A DNA stretch of 64,000 bases from Sambucus nigra (Eukaryota > Streptophyta > Magnoliopsida > Dipsacales > Adoxaceae): NCBI GenBank assembly GCA_949130495.1, contig OX422211.1, forward strand, positions 539,340,872 through 539,404,871. The letters are read 5' to 3'. Position 1 is the stretch's first letter. Each line of letters begins with the position of its first letter. Below the pieces are notes generated by a model, which was not told where the DNA came from, did not search any database, and saw nothing but the letters and a program-made list of their open reading frames with translations. A program made the translations under genes and the position numbers. Below are positions 1 through 12,057 of the stretch, piece by piece.

Positions 1-1351
1 GTCATCTACATGTTGCTGTGACTATGGAGGATTTGTGCATGTCAGAACCGGTGCTCGGATTTAAAAAAATAAAAAAATATTTATCTGGTGTAGTTGTTTA
101 TCAACAGGATCGGGTTGCGAAAGACAAAATTACTTTACCTGAATAGCCACCATTGAAATAGGGCCTAAAAATGTGGCACTGTTAAAATTAGCCAAGGCCG
201 GAGTAGTTGAGTTTGATATGAACATTCAAAAGAAAAGAATTATTATTTTTAAGGTAGTTTGGATGGATATATCAATAGGTTTGCACAATGATAATGTATC
301 CAAGTTATGCTATTTTTGTCATGAGCCTATTGGTTTATAGAATTATCAAAATGCTGGGCTTGTATTCATTGTTCTTGTTTGTTCCTTGAGTTCAATTTAT
401 CTTGTCACATGAGGCTATATTTAAGTTTGATAAAGTTTTACAATCAAATAAGAACTCCATGAACATGTTTTAGTGATTGGGTATTAATTATTTTGTTGCT
501 AGTTCACACCCCTTCATTACCATTTACCACATGATTATTTAGACACATTTTTATCATATAAGTGTGAAAAGATTAATGTATTTTGTGTCATGTGTGGTGT
601 TTATACCTATGTATATGTGCTTGTGCATTATTGGTATCTTTTGTGTGTGTGTATATATATATATATATACGGTACTCCTTTTATTTTTGAATCTTTGCCT
701 TGCTATCTAGTCCAAGTATAATTCATGTTGAAATAGGTATTCTTCATGTTGCAATTGATATCTCTTGATTATATTATATTATTCTACTTGGTATTATTTT
801 TCTATTGCATCACAGTTGGTCTTTATTAATCTTTGTATTAGATTAGTTGCTTTTCATGACATGTCCTTTATTTCTAGTCACTTTATTCATCATTGGATGA
901 TATACTTGTTTTTCCATTATTTTTATCCCTTGTTTCATTTAGGGGAGTATTTGATTTAATTGGGGAGAAATAGGTTATTTAATGCATTTTAATCTTTTTC
1001 TATTTCGAATAAAAAGGGGGATAAATGGTATCTAAACCATTTTAATTTGGGGAAATCTAACTTAAGGGGAGACGTGTTTCTTAGGTAGATTATGTCGGAC
1101 AAAGGGGGAGAATTTATTTATGCACTTTATATTATTATATTCCTTATGCGTTTGATGGTGTGTTTAAATATGCAGGTTTTCATCTTTAGTGCAACCTTTT
1201 AAAGAAGCAAAACATTTCATCCCTTGTGTCTAGTCAAGCATCTGTAATTTTTTATTTTTATTTTGGGAGGTTTGTGTCTTTTAGAAGAGCTTGACGACCC
1301 ATAGGATTTTTTAATTTGAGTTTTGTCCCAGAATAGCCAAAATGGGAGATT
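1..1351 (+). mobile_element. SIRE/Maximus-like copia, 3' internal region
   Basis: This looks like the non-coding stretch between pol (or an env-like region) and the 3' LTR of a SIRE/Maximus-type Ty1/copia element. I see no intact reading frame. It carries a series of G-rich purine tracts on the plus strand (around 940, 961, 1012, 1066 and 1099). The last one, 1339-1351 (AAAATGGGAGATT), directly precedes the LTR and is the likely polypurine tract. The minus strand of 45275-45900 aligns with it by eye, including the run of G-tracts and the TTTTGTCC..TTAGCC motif before the LTR. The element continues to the left of the window. Confidence 0.6.
643..669. repeat. (GT)n(AT)n microsatellite
   Basis: A run of GT followed by AT dinucleotides, inside the copia 3' internal region. 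Confidence 0.9.
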
Positions 1352-2908
1352 TGTAAGGGAAAATTTCCAATCGAGTCTATTTGTAGTGTTGGCTTAATTC
1401 CGGACAAAACTAATTAAGTCATAGGATAGTAGTTTATCATATCCTTTCAAGCCTATGACGTTTGAGTTGAAGACGTAGCGGCCAAATTTTTTTAGATTAT
1501 ATCATTGTCGATTTTTTATGCCGAGTTTTTATGTCGTCAACATTTGGATCCATGGTCTTTGAAGGTATGAATGCATTTAATATATATAGAGGCTTGGTTG
1601 TTTTTTATGGATGCCTTTTCATAAATTTTTGTTATAACGACTTTTTAGATTTCTCAGAAAATCATTTTAAAACTTTACATAAAAGTTTTTGGGCTTAAAA
1701 ATTATTTTTGGATTTTTTGAAAAGTCGTTCGAACGAAACTAGGATCTCGTTCAAATGAGATGCCTAGGTCATTCAAACGAACCTAGAATGAGATATTGAG
1801 TGAACTTCGTATCTGTTTTCTGAAATGTCATTAGAAATGTCGTTAGAACCACATCGTTCGAACGAGTTTAATCTAACGATATTTTTGCCTATTTCTCTTC
1901 TGAAATCTCGTTCGAACCAAGTCGTTTGAACGACATTCAAAAGTCATTCAAACGACCTGCCGATTTTTGCACAGTTTCGTCAATTTTTTATTGAACTGCC
2001 CATTTCCCCACTAACTCTTTACCTGATTTAATATGTACAGGAACAACATTTTTTAGTGACTTTTTCATACTTTTCAAGTGCTTTAGAGGGCAAAACCTTT
2101 TCACCAAAAAGTCCCATTTTGTTTTCTTTATTTCTATGGTTTAATTCTCATCAAAACACAAAGTTTACACCCATACGTTTGTTTTGATCCAAGTTCTAAA
2201 TAAATATTTGCTTTGAGATCACCATTGTTGGCACTAGGTATTTTTGTCATCCCCGAAAGAGAAGTTTTCTACGGATAAGTCCTTGTTTGTTGTTATTTTT
2301 ATAGTATGCATACGGAGGAGAGGCTTTCGTATGTTTAACGGTATCTAAGCTCCCTCGGTGTATTCCAAGACTGCGATGGATTTTGGAGTTATCAACTAGG
2401 AGGAGGTGGAATCAAGAAGACGTGTGAAGGCTTGAGAGGGAGTCGAGTTTAGGAAGTAAGTATTTTGTCTTGTTTATTGTAAAACTATACCTAGTGGATT
2501 TGTTAACTGGGTCGTCCGAGGTTTTTTCTATTGTGGGTTTTCCTTGTACATAGCGGAATTTGTGCGTTGTGATTTATTTTTATCTTGCAAAATCACTTAG
2601 ATGTATGTGTATAATTAAAAAGATAAAAATTGGTTTAATCACAACGTTAGTGTAATTTTGGTGCTAATAAAGTTTAGGTAATTTTAGTTTAATTCAAGTC
2701 AAATATTCATTCTCTATTTGTTTGGTATACGTAGAAATTGAATTAAGTTTATTTAATTTTTGCTTGGAAGTAAATTAAATTTTTGTTTAGTTGAGTTTAA
2801 TTTTAAATTTGTGGAAATTAAAATTTGGGAACCTTATTTGTTAAATTTGAAAGAAATTTATAGTTTGGTATATTGTGTGAACCATCTCATATTTAACATT
2901 TTAAAATC
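1352..2908 (+). mobile_element. SIRE/Maximus-like copia LTR
   Basis: A putative LTR of about 1.56 kb. It starts TGTAAGGGAAAATTTCC directly after a polypurine tract and is followed by sequences resembling a primer binding site. Partial copies are seen at 11281-12057 (+), 44094-45258 (-), within 48772-60817 (-) and at 61108-61569 (-). It contains a cluster of palindromes of the TCGTTCGAACGA type (1725-1736, 1854-1865 and diverged copies to about 1970). The 3' boundary is approximate because the terminal CA is not clear. Single-copy ATTGG near 2629 matches the empty target site of the solo LTR at 12058-15706. Confidence 0.65.
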
Positions 2909-2963
2909 GGGGTATCAAAGCATATACTCTAAGAAATCACATATATAGATTGGTATCAGAGCA
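2909..2963 (+). other. Two primer-binding-site-like motifs in tandem
   Basis: GGGTATCAAAGC (about 2910) and TGGTATCAGAGC (2951-2962) both resemble the site complementary to the 3' end of plant initiator tRNA-Met used by copia and many gypsy elements. They lie about 41 bp apart, just after the LTR, so this LTR has a polypurine tract on its left and primer sites on its right. Confidence 0.5.
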
Positions 2964-3167
2964 TTTTTACCCTGGAGTGATGAATATCCTAAAAATATCC
3001 CCTCATCGTTTCGGGAGTCGAAGTTTCCTAATTGATCTTCATCTCTCAAAATGTATCAAGGACTCCCCAAAATTCGAAAATACGATATGTTGGGTTTCTT
3101 CCCTACCTTATTTTATTTTTTCAAGAAAGTATTTTCTCTTTTTTTGTGGTTTTTGAATAATTTGAAA

Positions 3168-3315
3168 AAGAAAGGAAGTATTTTTGGGATTTTTAAAGAA
3201 TGAAAGGAAGAAAATGTTTTTCAATTTTTATAAAAACAAAGGAAGAAGATATTTCTGGATTTTTTTTAAATAAAGGAAGAAAATATTTTTGAATTTTTGT
3301 AAGAATGAAAGAAAA

Positions 3316-3316
<1 letters not shown>
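3168..3316 (+). repeat. Degenerate ~35-bp tandem repeat
   Basis: About four diverged units, each beginning with a purine block such as GAAAGGAAGAAAAT followed by a T-rich half with TTTTTGAATTTTT. The array runs directly into the (ATT)n tract. Confidence 0.65.

Positions 3317-3397
<81 letters not shown>
3317..3397. repeat. (ATT)n microsatellite, about 27 units
   Basis: An uninterrupted trinucleotide run of about 81 bp. A reading frame of poly-isoleucine through it on the minus strand is not a gene. Confidence 0.97.
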
Positions 3398-4224
3398 TTG
3401 TGGAAGAAAAGAGTGGAAAAAATAGGTGGACTCTTTGAATTGGATGAACTAATTAACACTGACTACCAAAAAAAATGAATTGAACACACACAATCAATGA
3501 TAAATCCTAACTAGCACATAGCTAATTTTTATCTTTAAATTTAGTGAAAGGGTAGTCAAATTTTAATTAAGTCCGCGGGCGATAAAAAATCACGAAAATT
3601 GTTGTGATCGCCTTTGCAAAATGTTCTCCTATTGGGCTACCTAGTTGATTGATTTTAAATTTAATGATGGCTAGGGTAGCACACAATTGGTAAGCGAGTG
3701 AGTCGGGTGATGAAATCCCTTCTCGTGAATGACCGGGTGTAGGTCTTAATTGATTAATTCATCACACATATTAAAAAATAAATGCGAGAATTAAAATCAA
3801 ATAAGAGCACACAAGCACACACAATAATTGACTCGCTAAAATGAGAGGCGCGAGTGTTCAAGAGATGTACCTCCCACGGTTTTTACGCCATGGGGTGCTG
3901 AAAAATTTGAGTCGACCGGGGGGAGATGACGCCTATCTTAGTCGACCCCAGGAGTCCTACCGACCCAAGGTAGAGAGGATTCATTTCCTCGCCTTTGAAC
4001 GCCATCTCTATACCTTGTCCGATTTTCCTATCACGCTTATATTCTTTTTTATTACAAATTGAAAATAAAAAATAAATGGTGTCTCTATGCACCGCAATAC
4101 AAGCCAAGAATAAAAATCCTAATACAAGCCTTCTAAAATAGAGAAAAATGGTACTAAAAAGGAAAAATTCAATACAACTGAATCAAAAAATGGGAAAATC
4201 CTCTTAAACGCTTCGAGCTGGAAA
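3398..4224 (-). other. Unassigned; possible leader of truncated Athila-like element
   Basis: I see no convincing coding region. The position just downstream (minus strand) of an Athila-type LTR and primer binding site suggests untranslated leader of that element, truncated to the left. The left limit is arbitrary, and short frames near 3841-4107 have no recognisable domain. Confidence 0.3.
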
Positions 4225-4241
4225 GATCGGCAACGGCGCCA
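4225..4241 (-). other. Athila-type primer binding site
   Basis: On the minus strand this reads TGGCGCCGTTGCCGATC. TGGCGCCGTTGCCG is the core typical of Athila-type gypsy elements. It lies two bases from the LTR end at 4244, so the LTR on its right is a 5' LTR of a minus-strand element. Confidence 0.75.
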
Positions 4242-4243
4242 TT

Positions 4244-6794
4244 TGATAAAAAATAAAATTGCTTCTCTTGTATGTATTTTTGTGTCATCGTTGAAACTTC
4301 TTTTCCATCAAAATTCCCTTGAACCTACAAATAAACTCAAAATATGTACAGGGGTAAGTAAGGGAGTATCAATCCAACTCTAAGGATGAAACACAAAATA
4401 TGTGAAGACATGTGTAAATTCATTTTTATTACATTTTTTATGGATTTTTCAAGGGATTATTAATTAACTAACTATATACTAATTTTTAAAGTATTAACTA
4501 AGATGTAAAAGTTAATAAAAAAAATGAGGTAAACAAAATTGTGCTAAAAAGTAAACTAACTAAATTGGACTCATGAGAGCTTCAAAATTCATCCCATGAA
4601 TGGGAGATTAGCCCTCAATAATCATCATCTAAAAATAAAAGTAAACAATAAGATCATGTGAGGATTAAATCAAGAGAGATTAAAGAGGAATAGATCAAAC
4701 CCCTTTGTACTTGAATTAGAGCAACACTTCAATTATACATCAAAATTCTCTCAATCACAATCCCTCATTAATGTATTTATTGAATCTAAAATAAAAACTA
4801 CAAAATAAAAGTAAAAAAAAGATAATAAATGAATTCATAATGGACAATTAAATAATAAAAGAGATTTGATAAAAATGCAAATCCTAACATTATAACATTG
4901 TACATTAGAACTCATCCAAAGAAATAAATTCTCGAGCATTACTTTATATTAATATAAATTACTAAAAATGCAAAATCTCAACATAAAGGAATGGATTAGA
5001 ATTTACTTCCCATAAGGGATAAATTCAAATACATCAATCTATTTTGAAATAATTGCTAAAAATGCAAAAATTCATAATAGAGGGGTGGGGTGGAATTCAT
5101 CCTAGAGATAAATTTCACTACACACCTGTATATTGAGATATTTGCTAAAAATGCAGATACTCAACATAGAGGGGTGGAGAGAATTTTATCACACAAAGCT
5201 TAAAAAATTAAATTTGGGATCCCTTGAAATTAGCTCAAGTCTTCAATTTATATGGTGCACATGGAGGCTAGGGGTAAATTCGGTATTGGTAAAATTGAGT
5301 GAGGATTAGGGCACATGAGCATGGCAAAGGTGTGAGGTAATAAAATCTGTTTTGTGTCCATATGAGGGTAGTTGGGGTTTTATTTGGAAAAGTGGACAAA
5401 AGTTAGTTGGGGGTAATTTTGGAAAAGGGTTAAAAAGGGTTTTAAAACATGTGGGTTAAATGACTTGGTTTAGGCTTGTGGTTTTTGGCATCTCACGGAT
5501 TTGGCTTTGTAATAGGAGAAGTGGGTATGGCTTTGTTGGTTTTGGTTTTCGGGTTGCAAGGGTTTGGAGGCCATCCGGATTGTGCTCGATAGGAGCAGGT
5601 GGTGGGCTGGGTGGCGATGGGTTCTGGTAGCAGGTGTAGTTGGTGAGTCAGACAGAGGGGTTCCGGGTTCGGACATGGGTGGACGGGTTTGGTTCGAAAA
5701 TAGGTGGGTCACGGTTTAACAGTTTGCCAGAACTATGGCAGGTATGGAGGTTTCCCCGGGTTCGTGTTTTGGAAGGTGGGTCGTCGGGTTGGCTGTTTGG
5801 GTCACGACTTGGGTCAGGGGTCTTGGTTTGCAAACCCGAGTTTGGGTTTAGGGTCTGGCTATGGGAATTTTTGGGTATCGGTTGATGGTTGGTGGTGATG
5901 AGATGGTATAAGTGGTGAGAGATGAGAGATAAGAAGGTAGGTTAAATGAGAGACGGAGGCAGGTGATAATGGAGGTTGGGTGAGGAGAGAGAAAGTGTGT
6001 GTGTTGGAGAAGATGAGTGAGGGGTGACAGGGTGTAGTGGAGGTGTATGATAATAGGGTGAGGGTAAGGGTTTTGTTTAAGGTGTACGTTAAGTCTAGGA
6101 TAGTGAGGTGTATGCGTGTATTAGTGGGTTTATGTGTGTGTTTAATTTGGACCCTATCTAAGTAAAAAAATAATAAAACTAAAAATTTAACAAAATAAAA
6201 ATTAAAACTTAATAAAATTAAAACTAAAGTCCTAAAAATAAACTAATAAAAGTAAAAAACTAAATTCCTAAAACTTATCCTAATAAGTTAAAAACTAAAG
6301 ACCTAAAAAAATGTTAAACCAAATAAAACTAAAAATAAACTCCTAAAACCTAATCTTATTAAAATAAGACAAAATATAATAATAACTAAAAACTAAAAAA
6401 TAATAAAAATCAAAATCAAAATAAAACTACACTAAATAAAAAGAAATAGAAAAATATACAAATAAATTCTAAAAATCCTAAATAAATCTAAAATAAATCC
6501 TAAAAATAAAAACGACTCAAACTAAAAATCTAAAATAAAAATTAAAAAGGCACAAACTAAACACACACGGGTTTCGAGGTAGGTTTAGGGCCATGTTTTG
6601 TCTCGGATTTGGTACGTGACTGGGGAATTAGCTCCATAAATTGCACATTTGCCTTGAAATAAGCGTTTGAACTCCGCAAATGGCGATCAAGCCTCCATAA
6701 TAAATAATTAATCATATAAGACCCAAATTGCCAAGAATTAGCAAATCAATATGTCTATTCGAGGTATAAAATGTACACTTTTGGGTGCTTATCA
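4244..6794 (-). mobile_element. Athila-type gypsy 5' LTR
   Basis: An LTR of about 2.55 kb bounded on the plus strand by TGATAAAAAATAAAA and GGTGCTTATCA, so the minus strand starts TGATAAGCACCC, a usual Athila-like LTR start. It shows strong strand asymmetry. About 5270-6140 is G/T-rich on the plus strand with few C, and 6150-6560 is A-rich low-complexity sequence with repeated AATAAAA/AAAACTAAA-like words. Three direct variants of a motif with GCTAAAAATGCAAA and AACATA-like words lie in 4860-5170. Short frames inside (5470-5900) look like chance products of the skew. No partner LTR is visible. Confidence 0.7.
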
Positions 6795-7159
6795 TATTTG
6801 ATCAGTTTTTCTTTATTTGGGAATAGGACATGTACTTCACGAGCTTGATTTTAATTTCTTCAAGTCTTACAAACTTTGAAAGAAGTTTGTTAGGAATGTA
6901 TTCTCATAACTTATTGCACTTTATGCACTACACATTGCATCTTGATGACTGTTTATATATATTCTACTTCTTATATCATCACTGATATTTTATGCCTTTA
7001 TATTTTATAACATGTGATTGACATCCCATTTTACTACATCTCCTTGTGTTTATTGATATATATAACACGCTATATACTCTAGTTTATTTTCCATACAAAA
7101 ATTGAATTTTCTTAAAGTGAAAAGTGTGTTAACATTATGTGTATGCACTTTGAAAATTT

Positions 7160-7182
7160 GATATATATATATATATATATAT
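7160..7182. repeat. (AT)n microsatellite
   Basis: A perfect AT dinucleotide run. Confidence 0.9.
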
Positions 7183-8253
7183 GTCATATACTTTTTTTAT
7201 ACAAACATATTTTTAAATATGTGCATATTGTGTATCTAGGAGACTTGATATTGGTTCCAAGAACTTCTTTTTAAGTTTTGTACCTTTGCAAAAGAAGAAA
7301 ATCTTATGTTTACCTTGGCAACCTTATTTGTTGTTAGCTTTTTTACAACAAAGAAATGCTTTCCCACAACAAAGGATTTTTTTGTCGCAACAAAGGATTT
7401 CTTCATCTTAGTGAATGTTTATCAGTGATCGTGCTTCGTTCCTAAACTTTTTCCATTATTACGAGACTTGTTTTACCACATGTTCGCTCCATTGATGCAC
7501 CAACGTTGGCTTGATAAAGAGATATGTTAAAAAATATTGCATTGTAGAATGTGTAGATTCACTTTTAGACCACTTTTACATTCCTTTCAAGTAATGGGAA
7601 AGGAACTTATTTTTATGGACTAGAATCACTTAAGGGCCTTGGGAGCATATGAACACATGTTTGAAAATGCGAACTTATATGTTTCTTCTTCTCATAAATA
7701 AGTTAAGGTTTTTTTTGAAGATTTTTTCCTCAATCTTTTATCATAATATTTTCTAGAGTGCAAAACTTTCTTTGTAATTTTTTAGATATTAGGAGTTTTA
7801 AACTTTGATCTAGAATATGTTTAAGTCATTTTATTTTAATCTTTAAACCTTGAACAAATATCTTTTTAATTTGTTCTTGTGTGATTATACATTTTTTGAT
7901 ATCTTGAAAATATTTTCCTGAGTTTTATTTTGAGTTATCCAAACCCTTTAAACACTTCCATAAACCATTAGGAATCTCACAACCTAGGAAGTAAACATAC
8001 ACATTAGTGGATTATCACTTGTTTCATTCTATTAGACCACAAAAATATTTCTTCAAACTTTAAAAGAAAATTTTCAAAACAATGCAAACACGGCATTAGC
8101 AATAAGGTTAACACGTGTGATGTCGCGAGAGGTTAGAGTGTGATATGTGCTTGCTATTGCGACGACAAGGAGGAAAAAGTCAATTGTGGAGGTTGTACGT
8201 TATTGAGTTTAGGAGATGTTTAAGTTTGTAAGTCATTTATCTCTTTATATAAT

Positions 8254-8258
<5 letters not shown>

Positions 8259-8317
<59 letters not shown>
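8259..8317. repeat. (TA)n microsatellite
   Basis: A perfect TA dinucleotide run of about 59 bp. Confidence 0.95.
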
Positions 8318-8320
<3 letters not shown>

Positions 8321-8967
8321 TAAAGTGATATTTTTTGGTTTTGGGTTTTTTCCTCGTATAAATGCTCATCTCAAGTGCATGATTTACTTTTTTGCATTTT
8401 GATTCCCTTAATATGATTAATGAACATATGTTAATAAGTCGAGTCAATTTATAAATCACATTTTATCATCTAAAGGATTGGGATTAATTTTTTCTTGAAT
8501 TTTTGAAGAAGAAAAATATTATCTCCATCTTGGTGATACAGTTTAATTTGGGTAGGTGCTATTAGCATTCGATTTTATCCCAGTATCCGAGATCTCGATG
8601 TCTATGCACATGCTTTGTCATTAAATAGGTTTGAAAGTCTACTCAATATGCCCTAAGAGTTTATAATGTTCCTTCTCACCAGAACTTTGCAGTTGAGAGT
8701 TAAATTGTTCGATATACCTGACATGCGAAAAAAGTGAGAATATTCGTAGGTGACTGTCGTTTTGTTTGGGCTCTTATGACTTGAGGTTAGAGTGTTTTAA
8801 AAATAAAATAAAAAATCAAGAATATGTAGTGCATAATTCAAGTATCGAGTCTGCGTATTTACTTATATTGATGTACATTTTGTGAAAGGTCGTTCACAGG
8901 CACCTAAAATAAATTTTGTTAAAAAATATAGTTTTTATGTTCTACTTCTTCTAATCCTACAATAAAA

Positions 8968-8972
<5 letters not shown>

Positions 8973-9047
<75 letters not shown>
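8973..9047. repeat. (TA)n(TG)n compound microsatellite
   Basis: About 40 bp of TA followed directly by about 35 bp of TG. It lies 25 bp left of a fold-back element whose other end abuts a (CG)n(TG)n run. Confidence 0.95.
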
Positions 9048-9049
<2 letters not shown>

Positions 9050-9071
9050 AAGCAGGCTTCTATTCGGACCT

Positions 9072-9347
9072 GACTGTGAAGACCTCCCATGCGGACAGAT
9101 TTTTTAAAATAATAACAAAAATAATTTTTAACCAAACTTATTGGAGATGATCTACATAATGAATAAATCATCCATAAAAAACCCTCAAAATATTCAATCC
9201 AAAATTGGATTGAATATTTTGGATTGAATATTTTGATGATTATTTTTGTGGATGATATTTCACTATGAAGATCATCTCCAACAAGTTAGGTAGTAATATT
9301 AATTTTTTATTATTTAAAAAAAAAGTCCACGTGAAAGATTTGCAGTC
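9072..9347. mobile_element. Fold-back (MITE-like) inverted repeat, 276 bp
   Basis: The two halves are imperfect inverted copies. The centre is perfect: 17-bp arms 9186-9202 and 9205-9221 (AAAATATTCAATCCA core) with a 2-base spacer. Further out, TTGGAGATGATC and GATCATCTCCAA, then ATGCGGAC and GTCCACGT, then GACTG and CAGTC pair up. The right arm has an extra copy of GATTGAATATTTTG. No coding capacity. This fits a non-autonomous fold-back or MITE-like element. Target duplication is not clear because both sides are dinucleotide repeats. Confidence 0.7.
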
Positions 9348-10132
9348 GCGCGCGCGCGTGTGTGTAAACTAAGAGGAGTTGTACACTTTTTAATAACTTA
9401 TTATGTGATGCATAATTTTATTAACAAATTGTTGGATTTGACATACTTGCTACCGAAAATATGTACACAAAATATAATGTTAGACTTTGATTAGGATTCA
9501 ATCCTTGTGCTCACATATTTTTTTTCATAATCTATATAAGTTTTTTTAAATCATACAATCATTATAATCTACCTTTTGTTCCCCACTAATTTAATTTTGA
9601 TACGCACATTCAGTGTGAAATGATTATCAAATACAATGTTTTTTTTAATTAAGCATCACATGAAAAGTTATCAAAGCGTTTAAACTCTTCGTAGTTTACA
9701 TCGTGTTAATTTCAACGCTCCTCATCCTCAAATATACAAGACTAATATGTTAACACATTTTTATATTAAAAGTGTACTCGAAACTCTCTTTACTTTTAAA
9801 ATATAATAATATATTATAAATAATAATATCCACATATGTTTTTATTTAAAAAATATATAAATATACTAAGGGTCCTTACGAGGAATATCATGGATCCCCA
9901 TAGGCACACAACCTTTATCATCCCCTCCCCAAACCCGATTTGGGAATTAAAAGAAACCCCAATCGTCATCACATTAAGGTCTAATCCCCACATGGACCCG
10001 AAACTATGAGGATTTTGCAAAATCTATTTCAAGTCGGACCAACTGTCACACGGGAAATTGTTCACCATCACCTTTTCTGTCACGTGGTAAAAAAAGTGGT
10101 TGCTTCCGATTTATGTGTCGGGCATCATTTCG

Positions 10133-10560
10133 TGTTGGAATATATTTTATATATTCTAATAATCTAATGTGGACTTATATATTAAATTGTAATTGAATCC
10201 AGGCTTCTAATCTAAATGGGCTAATTAAGTGACCTGATTAAGTTTAGCCCAATATGACATCAAAAGTGAGTATGGGCTTTGTAATGTGTATTAACCCAAT
10301 AGTCACCTAATTATAATTTATGGGACTCTAATTATATAACTATATAAACAACCTAGAGGGTGATGGTCCCCAAGGCTTATTTCTCAACACCTCTCCTCCT
10401 CATTCCCCATCATTGAGAGAGAAGAATTAGTCTGTGGAAGACCTCGGACCCAAGTATCATTTCATCAATGGATTTAAGTATACCATTCCATATTTTCTAT
10501 AAATAATCTTGATAATATGATATTATATTTAAAGTATATTGTTGGATTTGTATCCCAACA
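10133..10560 (+). mobile_element. Small Ty1/copia LTR (428 bp)
   Basis: It starts TGTTGGAATAT and ends TATCCCAACA, with the short terminal inverted repeat TGTTGG/CCAACA usual for small copia LTRs. Two bases later comes AATGGTATCAGGGCAT, a primer-binding-site-like sequence, so this is a 5' LTR on the plus strand. No 3' partner is visible in the window. Confidence 0.8.
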
Positions 10561-11280
10561 AATGGTATCAGGGCATATTTATATTAGATTATTAGGATTG
10601 ATGTGATAATTGTGATTTACGAATTTTTTTGTTTTGATTTATTAAGAACCCATATGGATTTTAAGATTCTACATAAAATTGTAAGATTTCAAAATTTTTC
10701 ATAATCGCGATCTGATAATTGATGAAGGTTTTATTAATTTGAGAATCCATAGTTCTTGATTTCAGAATTATATTTGGGTTTTACTAAATTTCCTCCCAAA
10801 AGGGTTTGCCTCATGATGTAATTGTATGGAATTGATCATGTTAGATTAAGAAATTATGTTTTAGTATGTTATCTAACTAATTGAATCGGATTAATATTTA
10901 GAAATCCCGTGTAATTTTGGATTGAAATTTGGTAAATCCATTCATTTTTTATGGATTAAAAATCTGGGCAAACCAAAATTTCAAATAAATTCAATTTTTG
11001 AATCGATTCAGCTTTCGAATCAATTGGTATTTCAAATCGATATAGTCTTTGAATCGATTCAGTTCATGTGTCCTGTTTGGGCTGAGACTTGTTTTGGATT
11101 AAGAATTATTTTGGGAATCATGGAGAGTATGTAGGAGGTGGTCCAAATGCTTTCATATTTAATTAAAAATCAATTTGTGAAAGATTTTTAATAAAATTTT
11201 GGTTCCTATTTAGGGTATTTATTTTAATACCAAATTATCCTATGCCTTAAAATAGATTCATTAAAGTAATATATTATTTA
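10561..11280 (+). mobile_element. Copia leader remnant, no gag seen
   Basis: The first bases are a primer binding site (TGGTATCAGGGC, 10563-10574) for the copia LTR at 10133-10560. No recognisable gag or pol follows. At 10998-11064 there are several GAATCGATTCAG-like palindromes similar to those in the gypsy LTRs of this window. The right limit, where SIRE-like LTR sequence begins, is approximate. Confidence 0.45.
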
Positions 11281-12057
11281 GAGAACGAGAAATCCAATGA
11301 GGCATTTTTTTGCAAAAACTTGGCCTCTATGTAATCTCGTTGGATAACTCATTCTATGCCGTTCAAATGAGATTAATAGAGTCGTTCGAACGAGAATAAG
11401 TACTTCATTCGAATGATCAGGCGCGAATTTCAAAAATTTAGTTTTTCTGGCAGTTTTTCCTTCATCTCCACACTACTTCACTTCATTCTATTTATGTAGT
11501 GTGGAGCTATAGTTTTCCATAAGAACGTTTCCAATACTTTAGAGAACAAAAACTCTTTCAAAATGTCCAACATGTTTATTAATTACTCATGATTAACTTT
11601 TACCAAATACAAACCGTTGTTTACACTTAAATAATGTATGATCCAAGATTCTTCATGTAAATGGTTTGGGATCGTGTTTGGAGCCATAATTTATTCTCTA
11701 TGACTTGTTGAGGATTGTTTCTTGCGATGGATTCCATGTGTATGGCAGTTGCATAACCTTATCGGTGGATTTCCAGGCGTGTATGGATTCTCGCGTCATT
11801 GCAACTTTGTGGATGGACTCCTACGTGTCACTAGGCAGCGGTGGAAGGAACAAAGAGCTTCAAGACTTGCGAGGGTGTCGAGTCCATATTGTAAGTCTAC
11901 TGTTGTCATTTGTAATTCCGTACTTAGTTGACTTTGTGTTACTGGATCATCCAAGGTTTTTCCCATTTGGGTTTCCCCTGTACATCGGGCATTGTGGTTG
12001 ATTTATTTTATCTTGCAAACTCACCTAAATGTATGCTTAGGTTTAAAATCAAATTGG
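11281..12057 (+). mobile_element. SIRE-like LTR fragment, left part
   Basis: It aligns by eye with 1700-2630 of the LTR near the left end: palindrome TCGTTCGAACGA (11382-11393), the GATCCAAG, GCGATGGAT and GTGTCGAGT landmarks, TTATCTTGCAAA.TCAC.TA.ATGTATG, and finally AAATTGG. The 5' end is missing. The LTR is interrupted at ATTGG (12053-12057) by a solo LTR and resumes at 15712. Confidence 0.65.

Larger units (their letters stand above)
6795..10132. other. AT-rich DNA without recognised gene
   Basis: Apart from the dinucleotide tracts and the fold-back element annotated separately, I recognise nothing here. Frames are short and full of stops. Confidence 0.6.

Noticed and set aside
3193..3459. 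88-codon frame with a long poly-isoleucine run
   Set aside because: It is a translation of the (ATT)n microsatellite.
5470..5900. Overlapping frames of 60-80 codons on both strands
   Set aside because: They lie in the strongly skewed part of an Athila-like LTR and show no domain; chance frames.
11705..12001. 98-codon frame in the SIRE-like LTR fragment
   Set aside because: Lies entirely in LTR sequence homologous to 2200-2600, where no such frame is kept.
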